NCBI RefSeq assembly: GCF_003583725.1
Contig: NZ_QXTF01000004.1
Location: forward strand, 124,001-188,000
Reading direction: 5' to 3'
From: Sphingomonas edaphi
Lineage (GTDB): Bacteria > Pseudomonadota > Alphaproteobacteria > Sphingomonadales > Sphingomonadaceae
DNA: 64,000 bases
The number at the start of each line of letters is the position of its first letter. Position 1 is the first letter of the stretch. This document shows positions 9,856 through 18,625 of this stretch, in pieces. The notes beneath the pieces are model-generated. The model was not told the origin of the DNA, did not search any database, and saw only the letters and a program-made list of their open reading frames with translations. The position numbers were made by a program, and so were the translations under genes.

Positions 9856-11471
9856 CAGGCCTTGGCCTCTCCGCTGAGGTTGGTTCCCGCGGCCTGCGGT
9901 TCGCCAAGCTCACGATCGCCGGCCAGATTGCGGTCATCCTTCAGCGTGTCGAGGTGCATCCACTTCTTCACGATCGGAGACAGCGCCAGGACAACAACAG
10001 CCGCGCCGACAGTAATCCAGCCGATCTGGTTGTACACCGCGAGCGTCGCTTCCTTGGTCATCTCGCCGTCATGGCCGCCGGTGGCTTCACCGATCTTGCC
10101 GGCGACAAAGTTGCCGACTGCGGTCATGTAGAACCACGCACCCATGATCAGCGACGCCATGAACTTTGGCGCAAGCCGGTTCATCGCGCTGAGACCGACC
10201 GGGCTGAGGCAGAGTTCGCCAGTAGTGTGCAGCAGGTAGATCAGGAACACGAAGATGACCGGCGTCATCGCCGCCGGACCGACCGTGTTGGCGCCGATCA
10301 CGAAGACGAGGAAGCCAGCGCCGACCTGAAGCAGGGCGAGGCCGAACTTGGCAGGAGCGGAAGGCTCCAGGTTACGCTTGCCTAGCCACACCCACAGGCC
10401 CGCAAAGAGCGGAGCGAGAAGGATGATGTAGATCGGGTTGATCGACTGGAACAGCGAAGCCGGGACACCCGCACGGTCGACGAAGCGGTCCGTGTAGAGG
10501 TTGAGGCTGCCGCCGGCCTGTTCGAAGAGACCCCAGAACAGGGGGTTTAGAGCAATAAGGAACAGGATGGCGAAGATGCGTTCGCGAGGCTCCTTGTCAA
10601 GCTTAAACGCCTGCCACAGGACGTAGCCGAGCAGCAGGATACCGGAGACCCACAGCAGGCCTTCGATGACATCCTGGTACTGGATCAGCGCCCAGCAGAC
10701 AGCGACGGCGCCAAGGCCGATCGCATAGAGCAGCGTGTCGCTGACCGGCTTCGAGCCTTCGACGCGGGCCGGTGCTTCACCGGCGCCGCGCAGGACGCCC
10801 TTGCCGAACACGAACACGACCAGGCCCAGCAACATGCCGAGACCCGCCGCCCCGAAGCCGTAACGCCAGCCATAGGTCTCGCCGAGGTAACCGGCGAGAA
10901 TGGTGCCGATCGCGGCGCCGACGTTAATGCCCATGTAGAAGATGGTGTAAGCGCCGTCGCGGCGCGTGTCGGTCAGGCCGTAAAGCTGGCCGACCATCAC
11001 CGAGATGTTCGCCTTGAGGAAGCCCGAACCAACGATGATGAACGACAGGGCCGCCCAGAAGATGTTGATCGTCGGGTCCGACTGGCCACCTGTGCCCTCG
11101 AACGCCATCAGGAAGTGACCGCAGGTCAGCAGGATCGCGCCGAACAGCACGGCTTTCCGCTGACCAAGATAGCGGTCCGCCAGATAGCCGCCCAGCACTG
11201 GCGTGATGTACACGAGGCTGGTGTAGGCACCGTAGATGAGGTTCGACTTACCGTCGTCGAACAGCCAGTGCTTAGTCAGGTAGAAAATCAGCAGTGCCCG
11301 CATGCCGTAGTAGGAGAAGCGCTCCCACATTTCGGCAAAGAAGAGCATGTAGAGGCCCTTGGGGTGACCAAAGACTTCCTGTTTGCCGGAGGCGGCAATA
11401 ACCGCGCCTCCGCCGAGCAATAAGATCAGAAATGCCGCGGCAATCGCGGGAATGACGGTTTCGGGCGCCAC
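9855..11471 (-). CDS. POT-family proton-coupled peptide transporter
   Basis: A 538-residue inner-membrane protein. The POT signature EMWERFSYYGMRALL near residue 50 contains the ExxERFxYY proton-coupling motif; many transmembrane segments follow, including a motif-rich GELCLSPVGLSAMN region typical of the family. It imports di- and tripeptides with protons. There is an extra hydrophobic N-terminal segment (residues about 8-27) before the canonical start. It is first in the leftward unit with the two amidohydrolases, so peptide uptake and hydrolysis are likely linked. Confidence 0.93.
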   Translation of the reverse strand: MAPETVIPAIAAAFLILLLGGGAVIAASGKQEVFGHPKGLYMLFFAEMWERFSYYGMRALLIFYLTKHWLFDDGKSNLIYGAYTSLVYITPVLGGYLADRYLGQRKAVLFGAILLTCGHFLMAFEGTGGQSDPTINIFWAALSFIIVGSGFLKANISVMVGQLYGLTDTRRDGAYTIFYMGINVGAAIGTILAGYLGETYGWRYGFGAAGLGMLLGLVVFVFGKGVLRGAGEAPARVEGSKPVSDTLLYAIGLGAVAVCWALIQYQDVIEGLLWVSGILLLGYVLWQAFKLDKEPRERIFAILFLIALNPLFWGLFEQAGGSLNLYTDRFVDRAGVPASLFQSINPIYIILLAPLFAGLWVWLGKRNLEPSAPAKFGLALLQVGAGFLVFVIGANTVGPAAMTPVIFVFLIYLLHTTGELCLSPVGLSAMNRLAPKFMASLIMGAWFYMTAVGNFVAGKIGEATGGHDGEMTKEATLAVYNQIGWITVGAAVVVLALSPIVKKWMHLDTLKDDRNLAGDRELGEPQAAGTNLSGEAKA

Positions 11472-11602
11472 GAGGCGTTCTCCTCCGGTTGATCGGCGCG
11501 CCTCGCGCGGGCACGCCTGTTATAGTTGGCGCGCAACCTAACGGGGAATTTGCGGTTGTGAAGCCGATTGTTGCCAATGGCTTGCATGGCTATGCGAACG
11601 GC

Positions 11603-12196
11603 ATGACCCTGAATGACCGCTCTTCCGCCCTAGCGCTCCTGCAAACCCGACGTTCGGGACGACCTCGTGACATGGTCGCGCCGGGTCCCTCAGAGACAGA
11701 ACTTCAGCAAATCCTGACCATCGCCACCCGCACTCCCGACCATGGGAAGCTCGCTCCCTGGCGCTTTGTCATCGTCGGACCGCGGCAACGACAGGCACTT
11801 GCTGACCTCCTCGCCCGTGCGCTTCCCGAGCATGATCCGGAGGCCAACGCCGCTCATTATGCAAAAGCGCTCGAGTTCGCGCACCAAGCGCCGACGCTGG
11901 TCGTTGCCATCTCAGCACCTGTAAAAGAGCACAAGATTCCGGTTTGGGAGCAGGAACTGAGCTGCGGAGCCGTCGCCATGAACCTGCTCCATGCAACGCA
12001 CGCGCTCGGCTACGTCGGCGGTTGGATCACGGGCTGGGCCGCCTATTCGCCCCGGGTGCGTAACGCCTTTTGCAGGCCAGACGAGCGCATCGCAGGTTTT
12101 CTTTTTCTTGGAAGCCCCCGCATCCCGCTCGAGGAACGGCCTCGCCCCGCCCTGTCGGATCTGGTCCGCGAATGGCAACCACCTGAATATGATTGA
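11603..12196 (+). CDS. Nitroreductase family protein, YdjA-like
   Basis: A 197-residue FMN-dependent oxidoreductase. The N-terminal arginine pair in QTRRSGR and the TPDHGKLAPWRF segment are typical of the YdjA/TdsD group; AMNLLHATHALGYVGGWITG builds the FMN site. The physiological substrate is unknown. The start at ATG 11603 matches family length; the longer upstream frame has no similarity. It is divergent from the POT gene (131-bp gap), and its last codons overlap a candidate promoter for the next gene. Confidence 0.88.
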   Translation: MTLNDRSSALALLQTRRSGRPRDMVAPGPSETELQQILTIATRTPDHGKLAPWRFVIVGPRQRQALADLLARALPEHDPEANAAHYAKALEFAHQAPTLVVAISAPVKEHKIPVWEQELSCGAVAMNLLHATHALGYVGGWITGWAAYSPRVRNAFCRPDERIAGFLFLGSPRIPLEERPRPALSDLVREWQPPEYD

Positions 12197-12220
12197 ACTT
12201 TATCCGCCTTGCTGTATTGT
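12193..12220 (+). promoter_or_regulatory. Candidate sigma-70 promoter for a leaderless GntR mRNA
   Basis: TTGAAC (12193-12198) and TATTGT (12215-12220) are separated by 16 bp. A start point 6-7 bases downstream would fall on the ATG at 12227, so the mRNA would be leaderless, which fits the absence of a Shine-Dalgarno sequence there. Confidence 0.4.
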
Positions 12221-12226
12221 CACAGC

Positions 12227-12577
12227 ATGACGCTTAGCTCATCACACGAAAAGCCCGTTTACGTCCGCCTCCGCGAGGTCATTGCCGACGCGATTCTCGT
12301 CGGTCGTTACAAGGACGGCGATCCTCTTCCGTCGGTCCGGGCGCTCGCCGCCGAAGAGGGCGCTAACCCACTCACCGTCGCCAAGGCCTACCAGGGCTTT
12401 CAGGACGAAGGACTGATCATCGTGAAGCGGGGTGTCGGCATGTTCGTCGCTCCCGGCGCACAGGCGCGGCTCCGAAATTCAGAGCGCAACGCTTTCATCA
12501 GCACCGAATGGCCAGCCATTCGCGACCGGATGGCCCGGCTCGGTATCGATCCAGCCGAGTTGCTGCAGCGCGCCTAG
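12227..12577 (+). CDS. GntR-family regulator, YtrA subfamily
   Basis: A 116-residue protein with a winged helix (KPVYVRLREVIADAI, then GDPLPSVRALAAEEGANPLTVAKAY and an RGVGMFV wing). The C-terminal part is only about 40 residues, too short for a FadR- or HutC-type ligand domain; this matches YtrA-type regulators, often linked to transporters or stress. The target is not clear; adjacent genes are a nitroreductase and a convergent acyl-CoA dehydrogenase, whose stop overlaps by 4 bp. ATG 12227 is preferred over the upstream start at 12209. Confidence 0.85.
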   Translation: MTLSSSHEKPVYVRLREVIADAILVGRYKDGDPLPSVRALAAEEGANPLTVAKAYQGFQDEGLIIVKRGVGMFVAPGAQARLRNSERNAFISTEWPAIRDRMARLGIDPAELLQRA

Positions 12578-14232
12578 GCCAATTCTTCCGCCGGCACCGT
12601 GTAAAGTAGCGCCGCGCCGACTTCGGCTGCAGCGCCAAGTCCGAGCGCTTCGGGCACGACTACCGACAGGAAATAATCGGCAGCGGCCTTGGTCCTTCCA
12701 TCCGCCTGCTCGCTCAGCGCCATCCGCTCAATGAGCCAGCCCGCTGTCATGACCGAACACATGGTCAGGAAGGGATAGCTCCCTGCCAGCCGGTCGTCGG
12801 GCGCGGCTTCGCGCAAGCTGGCGGCTGCGATTTCCACTGCATCTGTAAGGGCAATCAGCCCGGGATGCTGGGTTTCAGCTTCAATGTCAGCGATCAGTTC
12901 GTCGAACGCCAATCCACCGTCGAGACCCAGCTTGCGGCCGACCAGGTCGGCGGCCTGAATTCCGTTCGTACCTTCGTAGATTGGGGCGATTCTTGCGTCG
13001 CGTAGGTGCTGAGCCGCGCCGGTCTCCTCGATATAGCCCATGCCACCGTGGACCTGTACGCCAAGGCTCGCCACTTCACAGCCGACATCGGTGCACCACG
13101 CCTTGACGAGCGGTGTCAGAACGTCGGCACGAAGCACCGCTTGCGGATCCCCTCGCACGCCGCGATCAACCTGCCCGAACGCGTAATAAGCCAGTGCCCT
13201 AGCCCCCATCGTCAGAGCCCTCATGCGAAGCAACATCCGCCGAACATCCGGATGCTCGGCAATGGCGACAGGCAGGCGGTTGCGAACCCCCTGCTTTCGG
13301 TCGAGCGCATAGGCCACGGCGCGCTGAGTTGCAGCTTCCGCAATGCCGACGCCCTGCAGGCCGACATTCAAACGGGCATTATTCATCATGGTGAACATGG
13401 CGGCCATGCCGCCATTTTCCGGTCCGACCAGCCAGCCGGTCGCACCGCCATGATCGCCATAACTCATCACGCAGGTCGGCGAGGCATGAATGCCCATCTT
13501 ATGTTCGATCGATACGCACCTGAGGTCGTTGCGGCTGCCATCGGGCAAGATCTTCGGGACGAGGAACAATGAAATCCCCCGTGTACCTTCGGGCGATCCG
13601 TGGGTGCGAGCGAGTACGAGGTGCAGAATCTGCTCACTCAGGTCATGCTCGCCATAAGTGATGAAAATCTTGGTGCCGGTGATCCGCCAGCTGCCGTCGG
13701 GATTCGGTTCTGCCCGCGTTTTTAGCGCACCTACATCGCTGCCCGCCTGAGGCTCGGTGAGATTCATGGTGGCGGGCCATTCGCCCGAAACAATCTTCGG
13801 CAGGTAATCACGCTTCAGTTCTTCGGAGCCGTGCTGCTCAAGCGCCTCAATCGCTCCCATCGAAAGCATCGGGCAAAGAGCAAAGCCGACATTCGCGGCA
13901 TTGAGATTATCCATCAGGGCAGCCGACAAGGCGAACGGCAATCCCTGCCCGCCGTGGTGCTCCGGCGCGGCGAGCGTCATCCACCCACCCTCAACGAAAG
14001 CATTCCAGGCCTGTTTGAACCCGCGCGGCGTTGTCACGGCCCCATTGTCCCAGCGCGCGCCTTGCGTATCGCCCGACCGGGACAAGGGCGCGAACTCGCC
14101 CTCAGCTAGGGCCGCGGCGCCTTCCAGCACGGCATCAACCATCTCGCTGTCCGGCCCATTCGCGAGCTCGCTGATCTTCACGACACTATCCAGCGTCAGT
14201 CGCTGGTCACGGACGGGGGCTGTGAAGCTCAT
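12574..14232 (-). CDS. Acyl-CoA dehydrogenase (long form)
   Basis: FAD flavoenzyme of 552 residues that introduces an alpha-beta double bond into acyl-CoAs. Motifs: MNLTEPQAGSDVGALKT (flavin site), MGIHASPTCVM, QVHGGMGYIEETGAAQ, and IYEGTNGIQA with the catalytic Glu. A C-terminal helical extension of about 120 residues after IYEGTNGIQA places it in the larger FadE/DmdC-like group (usually about 590 residues; this one is slightly short). The substrate is unknown. It is convergent with the GntR gene. Confidence 0.92.
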   Translation of the reverse strand: MSFTAPVRDQRLTLDSVVKISELANGPDSEMVDAVLEGAAALAEGEFAPLSRSGDTQGARWDNGAVTTPRGFKQAWNAFVEGGWMTLAAPEHHGGQGLPFALSAALMDNLNAANVGFALCPMLSMGAIEALEQHGSEELKRDYLPKIVSGEWPATMNLTEPQAGSDVGALKTRAEPNPDGSWRITGTKIFITYGEHDLSEQILHLVLARTHGSPEGTRGISLFLVPKILPDGSRNDLRCVSIEHKMGIHASPTCVMSYGDHGGATGWLVGPENGGMAAMFTMMNNARLNVGLQGVGIAEAATQRAVAYALDRKQGVRNRLPVAIAEHPDVRRMLLRMRALTMGARALAYYAFGQVDRGVRGDPQAVLRADVLTPLVKAWCTDVGCEVASLGVQVHGGMGYIEETGAAQHLRDARIAPIYEGTNGIQAADLVGRKLGLDGGLAFDELIADIEAETQHPGLIALTDAVEIAAASLREAAPDDRLAGSYPFLTMCSVMTAGWLIERMALSEQADGRTKAAADYFLSVVVPEALGLGAAAEVGAALLYTVPAEELA

Positions 14233-14278
14233 TGGCGATCCCTTGATGCTGAAGCCGTTGGGCTATAGCGGGCGCTTC

Positions 14279-15202
14279 ATGGCTCTTCCACCCGAGACAC
14301 GCGTATTGCCGTATAACGCCGAGGCAATTTCCGAGGCCGCGCGCCTGATCCTCGATGGCCAGCCTGTCGCTGTTCCGACCGAGACCGTTTACGGGCTTGC
14401 GGCCGATGCCACCAACGGCGAGGCAGTGGCGCGCATCTACGCAGCAAAGGGTCGTCCCAGCTTCAATCCGTTGATCGTCCATGTCCCCGACTTGGCGACT
14501 GCGGAGCAAATTGGCGTGTTCGACGAGCATGCGAAGGCGCTCGCCACGGAGCATTGGCCCGGGCCACTGACGATCGTTGTGCCTCTGCGCGAAGGGTCAT
14601 CGATCGCCAGCATCGTGACCGCCGGCCTTCCATCCATCGCGCTTCGCGTTCCTGCCCACCCGGCAATGCAGGCCCTGCTAAAGGAGACCGGTAAGCCTCT
14701 GGCCGCACCCTCGGCCAACGCCAGCGGCCGGATCAGCCCTACCCGCGCCAGCCATGTCCTGGCATCGCTCGACGGCCGGATCCCGTTGATCATTGACAGC
14801 GGGGCGACGCAGCGCGGGATCGAGTCCACCATCGTCGCGGCGACCGGCGGTCCGCTACGCCTGTTGCGCCGAGGCCCAATCAATATCGCGGCCGACGAAG
14901 GTGTTGGCGGGTCGATCGAGGCGCCCGGCCAGCTCGCCAGCCACTATGCACCGCACAAGCCGCTGAGGCTCGATGCGATCGAAGCCGAGGATGATGAATA
15001 CCTCATCGGCTTCGGTCCTGTTCGTGGAGATGCAAGTCTCAGCGAGACCGGCGACGCGGTAGAGGCGGCTGCACGGCTGTTCGAGCTCCTGCACCTGGCA
15101 GACGACGCCTCCCAGGCGCGCATCGCGGTGGCACCAGTGCCGGGCGACGGCATTGCTGCAGCGATCAGAGACCGATTGAAAAGAGCCGCTGCGCCGCAAT
15201 AG
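14279..15202 (+). CDS. L-threonylcarbamoyladenylate synthase (Sua5 type)
   Basis: Makes threonylcarbamoyl-AMP for the t6A37 modification of ANN-reading tRNAs. The YrdC domain occupies residues about 15-200 (PVAVPTETVYGLAADA, KGRPSFNPLIVHV, HWPGPLTIVV, APSANASGRISPT), followed by a C-terminal Sua5 domain (linker SPGQLASHYAPHKP-like, here APGQLASHYAPHKP). The 307-residue length fits the two-domain Sua5 rather than the short TsaC. ATG 14279 was chosen; 14246 is an alternative in frame. Confidence 0.93.
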   Translation: MALPPETRVLPYNAEAISEAARLILDGQPVAVPTETVYGLAADATNGEAVARIYAAKGRPSFNPLIVHVPDLATAEQIGVFDEHAKALATEHWPGPLTIVVPLREGSSIASIVTAGLPSIALRVPAHPAMQALLKETGKPLAAPSANASGRISPTRASHVLASLDGRIPLIIDSGATQRGIESTIVAATGGPLRLLRRGPINIAADEGVGGSIEAPGQLASHYAPHKPLRLDAIEAEDDEYLIGFGPVRGDASLSETGDAVEAAARLFELLHLADDASQARIAVAPVPGDGIAAAIRDRLKRAAAPQ

Positions 15203-15247
15203 CTGCGCGTCGCAAGGACGCGACACGCAGCTACTTACAAATCGGAC

Positions 15248-15862
15248 TTACTTGCCGATGCCTGCCGCAGCAGGCGTCACGACGACCGGAGCCGGCGCTT
15301 GCACGGTCAACGGTGCCGGCGCACTGGCCTGGATCGACAGCTGGACGTCTTCATCGATGAAGCCCTTGACCATTGCACCGACCGGCACACGAGCGCTCGT
15401 GCCGGTCATGAAGAAGCCGGCCGGCAGGAAAACAATGGCCGACACAGCAACCGCCCCCACGCCGCCGGCAACGCCCTTGTCGTCGAATGCTCCGCTCAGT
15501 CGGATCTGACGTCCATTAACGGTCACGTACAACAGACGGGCGCCAAGGTGACCCGACTTGCCCCACATCCCCTTGTTGCGCACGTCGGTAATTTCGCCGA
15601 CGGCCGGGCTGCCTGCTGGAATGACTTGGACGCCCTGCACCATCACGGCTTCCGTGGTCTCTAGCCTGAAACGCTGCCCCACCCGCAGCTTCTTGCCCTT
15701 GGTGGTGAGCTCTTCGAGCAGTCGGAGAGGAACCTCCGTTCCGACCCGAAGCATCGCATTGCTCGACACTGGTGCAGCGATTGGCGCCGCGTGCACCGTC
15801 TGTGCGGTCGCAGGCACAGCAAACAGCGCGGCAACTGCCGCGCCAAACAATATGGATTTCAT
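15248..15862 (-). CDS. Secreted protein of unknown function
   Basis: A 204-residue protein with a clear signal peptide (MKSILFGAAVAALFAVPATAQ). The mature part starts with TEVPLRLLEELTTKGKKL and contains VIPAGSPAVGEITDV, a pattern seen in proteins with an SH3-like or TrbI-like surface module. Residues about 130-150 are hydrophobic (GGVGAVAVSAIVFLPAGFF). I do not recognise a function. The ATG at 15862 follows a G-rich stretch and gives a normal signal peptide. Confidence 0.7.
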   Translation of the reverse strand: MKSILFGAAVAALFAVPATAQTVHAAPIAAPVSSNAMLRVGTEVPLRLLEELTTKGKKLRVGQRFRLETTEAVMVQGVQVIPAGSPAVGEITDVRNKGMWGKSGHLGARLLYVTVNGRQIRLSGAFDDKGVAGGVGAVAVSAIVFLPAGFFMTGTSARVPVGAMVKGFIDEDVQLSIQASAPAPLTVQAPAPVVVTPAAAGIGK

Positions 15863-15927
15863 GAAAATACCCCCCAAACTCGCCATGATTTGGCGAGCTT
15901 GAGGTAGCAGCAAAGCTTAACCGGCCA

Positions 15928-16479
15928 TTATATTTTGACGGTTTCCTGCGCCTTTACCTTTGCCTGGAAACTCTTCCTGAGCTTGGCAAGCTTGGGCGGG
16001 ATAACTGCGATGCAATAGGGATTGCTCTGCCCTTCGCCCGCCCAATAGTCCTGGTGATAATCTTCGGCCGGGTACCACTCCGCCTTCGGCTCAATAGTCG
16101 TCACAACCTTGCCGTCATGCTCCGAGTTCGCGCGCTCAATGGCGGCGTGAGCTGTCGCCTCCTGGCCTTCGTCCTGCGGAAAGATAGCGCTGCGGTACTG
16201 GGTGCCGACGTCGTTGCCCTGCCGGTTTAGCTGGGTCGGGTCATGAATGGCAAAGAAGATGTCCAGCAGGTCATCGAAGCTCAGTTGCTCGTTGTCGAAC
16301 GTGATCCGGATTGCTTCAGCATGACCGGTATCGCCGCCGCAGACCTGCTTATAGGTCGGATTGACAGTCTGGCCGCCGGTATAGCCGCTCTCCACGGTCT
16401 TCACGCCGACGACGTCGAGGAACACGGCCTCCGTGCACCAGAAGCATCCGCCCGCCAGAACCGCGACTTCATCCGCCAT
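15928..16479 (-). CDS. msrA: Peptide methionine sulfoxide reductase A
   Basis: Reduces methionine-S-sulfoxide in proteins. The 183-residue protein has the catalytic GGCFWC near the N-terminus, then VESGYTGG, GDTGHAEAI, FFAIHDPTQLNRQGNDVGTQ and YHQDYW. There is a single domain without fused MsrB. The ATG at 16479 is preferred to the TTG at 16485 because GGAGGAG lies at correct spacing upstream of the ATG. Confidence 0.95.
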   Translation of the reverse strand: MADEVAVLAGGCFWCTEAVFLDVVGVKTVESGYTGGQTVNPTYKQVCGGDTGHAEAIRITFDNEQLSFDDLLDIFFAIHDPTQLNRQGNDVGTQYRSAIFPQDEGQEATAHAAIERANSEHDGKVVTTIEPKAEWYPAEDYHQDYWAGEGQSNPYCIAVIPPKLAKLRKSFQAKVKAQETVKI

Positions 16480-16537
16480 CGTCAATCTCCTCCGTATCGA
16501 ACGGGAGATAGGAACGACAGCTCAGGACTAGAAGGCC

Positions 16538-17242
16538 CTAATTCTTCCGGCTCGCCTTCAACGTCGCCATTTCCAGGCGCTTGCCCACCCACTCTGCCAG
16601 CTCTTCGAAGGTAAGTGGCTGGTCGAACACGATGCCTGCCTTGCGGTCCGCAAACCAGCGAACCTCACCGCGCACCGGCCGCAGACTCTCCACTACGACC
16701 ACGACCTTCTTACCCAGACAATATTCTTCGATCGGCTCAACCTTCAGGCCACCAAGCGAAATGTCATGGACATCGACGGTGTAGTAGCGATCGCCAAGTT
16801 TGATGTTGGCCTTGCAATTGACTTCGAGCCGCGGCGGACGCGGGCGAAAGCCGTGCCGTTGCTTGCGGCCAGCCAGCAGTTCGCCAAGGTCGATGGTCTG
16901 ATCGAACTTGAAGCCTGCCGTGCCTTCACGTGTCCAGACAACGGTCGAGGCAATCTTTTGCGACGAGAGTTCAATACTCACGCTGGTGCCTACCTCGATG
17001 GGATGGCCTAGCTCGGCCATCAGTCCTCCGGCGGAGACATTGCGGACCCGGATCAGTTGCTCGCGACCGGTCTGGTCAATGAGTTTAGCAACCCGGAGCA
17101 TTGCCATCAGCCGGTCGTCATCGCGGCGCTCTGCGGGCTTGGGCACGGCGGTGGACAGCGAAAAAGTCGTCGACTCGAAGGCGACATTATCGTCGCCAAG
17201 CGGCCTAAGGTTCTGCTTACGCCGGATGAGCGTCCCGAACAT
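16538..17242 (-). CDS. Tandem PilZ-domain protein (c-di-GMP binding)
   Basis: A 234-residue protein with two PilZ modules. The first (about residues 38-115) has RRDDDR and NVSAGG; the second (about 130-215) has an Arg-rich RPRPPR and DISLGG. These are the RxxxR and (D/N)xSxxG signatures of c-di-GMP binding, so both may bind. No signal peptide or membrane segment is visible; it is cytosolic. It is divergent from a receiver-EAL pair, so ligand turnover and ligand response are encoded side by side. The output partner is unknown. Confidence 0.88.
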   Translation of the reverse strand: MFGTLIRRKQNLRPLGDDNVAFESTTFSLSTAVPKPAERRDDDRLMAMLRVAKLIDQTGREQLIRVRNVSAGGLMAELGHPIEVGTSVSIELSSQKIASTVVWTREGTAGFKFDQTIDLGELLAGRKQRHGFRPRPPRLEVNCKANIKLGDRYYTVDVHDISLGGLKVEPIEEYCLGKKVVVVVESLRPVRGEVRWFADRKAGIVFDQPLTFEELAEWVGKRLEMATLKASRKN

Positions 17243-17399
17243 GCGTGCGCTCCCTCTCCAGATCCAATGAAAAACGCTTCAATCCGGGACGTTAGGCTCA
17301 TTTGGGTTAAAAAGCCGTTTCACCCGTTTGACGCCCGCCCGGAAAGCTGATGAGAACTCATACAAAGCTCGGGTAATGGGCGCAGGAGACAAATCGCGA

Positions 17400-17789
17400 A
17401 TGCCGTTGCCCAAGTTGCTTTTGATTGATGACGAGCCGGCACTAGCGGACTTCGTGGCCCAAGCCGCCAAGATGTGCGGCTTCCTGCCCGCCGTGACCCG
17501 AACCGACCAGGAATTCCGGGATAAATTCCGCGAAAGTCGGCCTCAGATGGTGACGATCGACCTAGGCATGCCAGGCATGGACGGGGTCGAATTGCTGCGT
17601 TTCCTTGCCGACGAAGCCTTCAAAGAGCCTGTCCTCATTATCTCGGGCTTCGACCGCCGCATTTTGGAAAGCGCCTTTCGTCTGGGCTTGACGCTCGGCC
17701 TTCAAATGGTGGGTCCGCTTGAAAAACCCACGCGACTGGAGGACATTGAGGCCATTCTCAACAACCTGAGGCCCACGCTGGTGCAATGA
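17400..17789 (+). CDS. Single-domain response regulator
   Basis: A 129-residue CheY-like receiver. Acidic pair in LLIDDEPA, phospho-acceptor Asp in TIDLGMPGMDG, Ser in IISG, and a C-terminal Lys in GPLEKP. It has no output domain and its stop overlaps the EAL gene start (ATGA), so it probably controls that phosphodiesterase. AGGAG lies about 11 bases upstream of the ATG at 17400, which I prefer to the longer starts at 17328 or 17376. Confidence 0.88.
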   Translation: MPLPKLLLIDDEPALADFVAQAAKMCGFLPAVTRTDQEFRDKFRESRPQMVTIDLGMPGMDGVELLRFLADEAFKEPVLIISGFDRRILESAFRLGLTLGLQMVGPLEKPTRLEDIEAILNNLRPTLVQ

Positions 17790-18625
17790 TCGCACAATCC
17801 GACCTCGGGCTGCTGGACGGCTTCGAGCGGGCGCTGATCAACGGCCGCTTGCGGATGGTGTACCAACCAAAGGTCTCGCTCACCGACGGACGGCTACGGC
17901 GCGTGGAAGCCCTGGTTCGCTGGGACGATCCGAAATTGGGAGCCATATCCCCGTCGAAATTCGTGCCGCTGGCCGAAGAGCATGGTCTCATCGATCAGTT
18001 GACCAACTGGGGACTGCGGACGACGTTGCGCCAATGGCTTAAGTGGCAAGAGCAAGGGCTCGACACCTGCCTCGCGTTCAACATTTCCGCGCTCAGCCTC
18101 GATCATCTCGACTTTCCGGACCTTGTCGAACGCATGTGCCGCGCGCTCAACGTGCCGACAGACCGGCTCGTTCTGGAGCTGACTGAAGGCGCGACCCAGC
18201 CGCTGGTTAAGCTGATGGACACGCTCACCCGGTTCCGGATCAAGGGTATCGGCCTCGCAATCGACGACTTCGGTGTCGGCTATTCAACGCTAATGCAGCT
18301 TCGCCAGCTTCCGTTTACCGAGCTCAAGATCGATCGGTTCTTCATCGAAGATGCGCCCAGCTCCAAGGACAGTGCGCTGATCGTGAAAAGCATCATCGAC
18401 CTGGCGCATGGCCTCGGCCTGACGGTTACGGCAGAAGGCGTTGAAACTGTCGAGCAGCTTCGGCTTTTGCGGGACCTCGGCTGCGACACTGCCCAAGGGT
18501 TCTTCGTCGCCCGCCCCCTTGAGGCCGACGCACTCCAAGATTGGCGCGTGGAATGGCGGGAACGCTGGGAAACGCTGGTCGACGAGGAGCCCGAACTCCT
18601 TGTCAGGGCGCGACGTCGAATTTGA
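17786..18625 (+). CDS. EAL-domain c-di-GMP phosphodiesterase
   Basis: A 279-residue stand-alone EAL domain. Catalytic signature residues are all visible: EAL in RRVEALVRW, Asn in FNISALSL, Glu in LELTEG, the loop-6 DDFGVGYSTL, Lys in LKIDRFF, Glu in AEGVET and Gln in AQGFFVARPL. An active enzyme hydrolysing c-di-GMP to pGpG is expected. It overlaps the upstream receiver gene by 4 bp. The last 23 bp overlap the convergent aldehyde dehydrogenase gene. Confidence 0.93.
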   Translation: MIAQSDLGLLDGFERALINGRLRMVYQPKVSLTDGRLRRVEALVRWDDPKLGAISPSKFVPLAEEHGLIDQLTNWGLRTTLRQWLKWQEQGLDTCLAFNISALSLDHLDFPDLVERMCRALNVPTDRLVLELTEGATQPLVKLMDTLTRFRIKGIGLAIDDFGVGYSTLMQLRQLPFTELKIDRFFIEDAPSSKDSALIVKSIIDLAHGLGLTVTAEGVETVEQLRLLRDLGCDTAQGFFVARPLEADALQDWRVEWRERWETLVDEEPELLVRARRRI

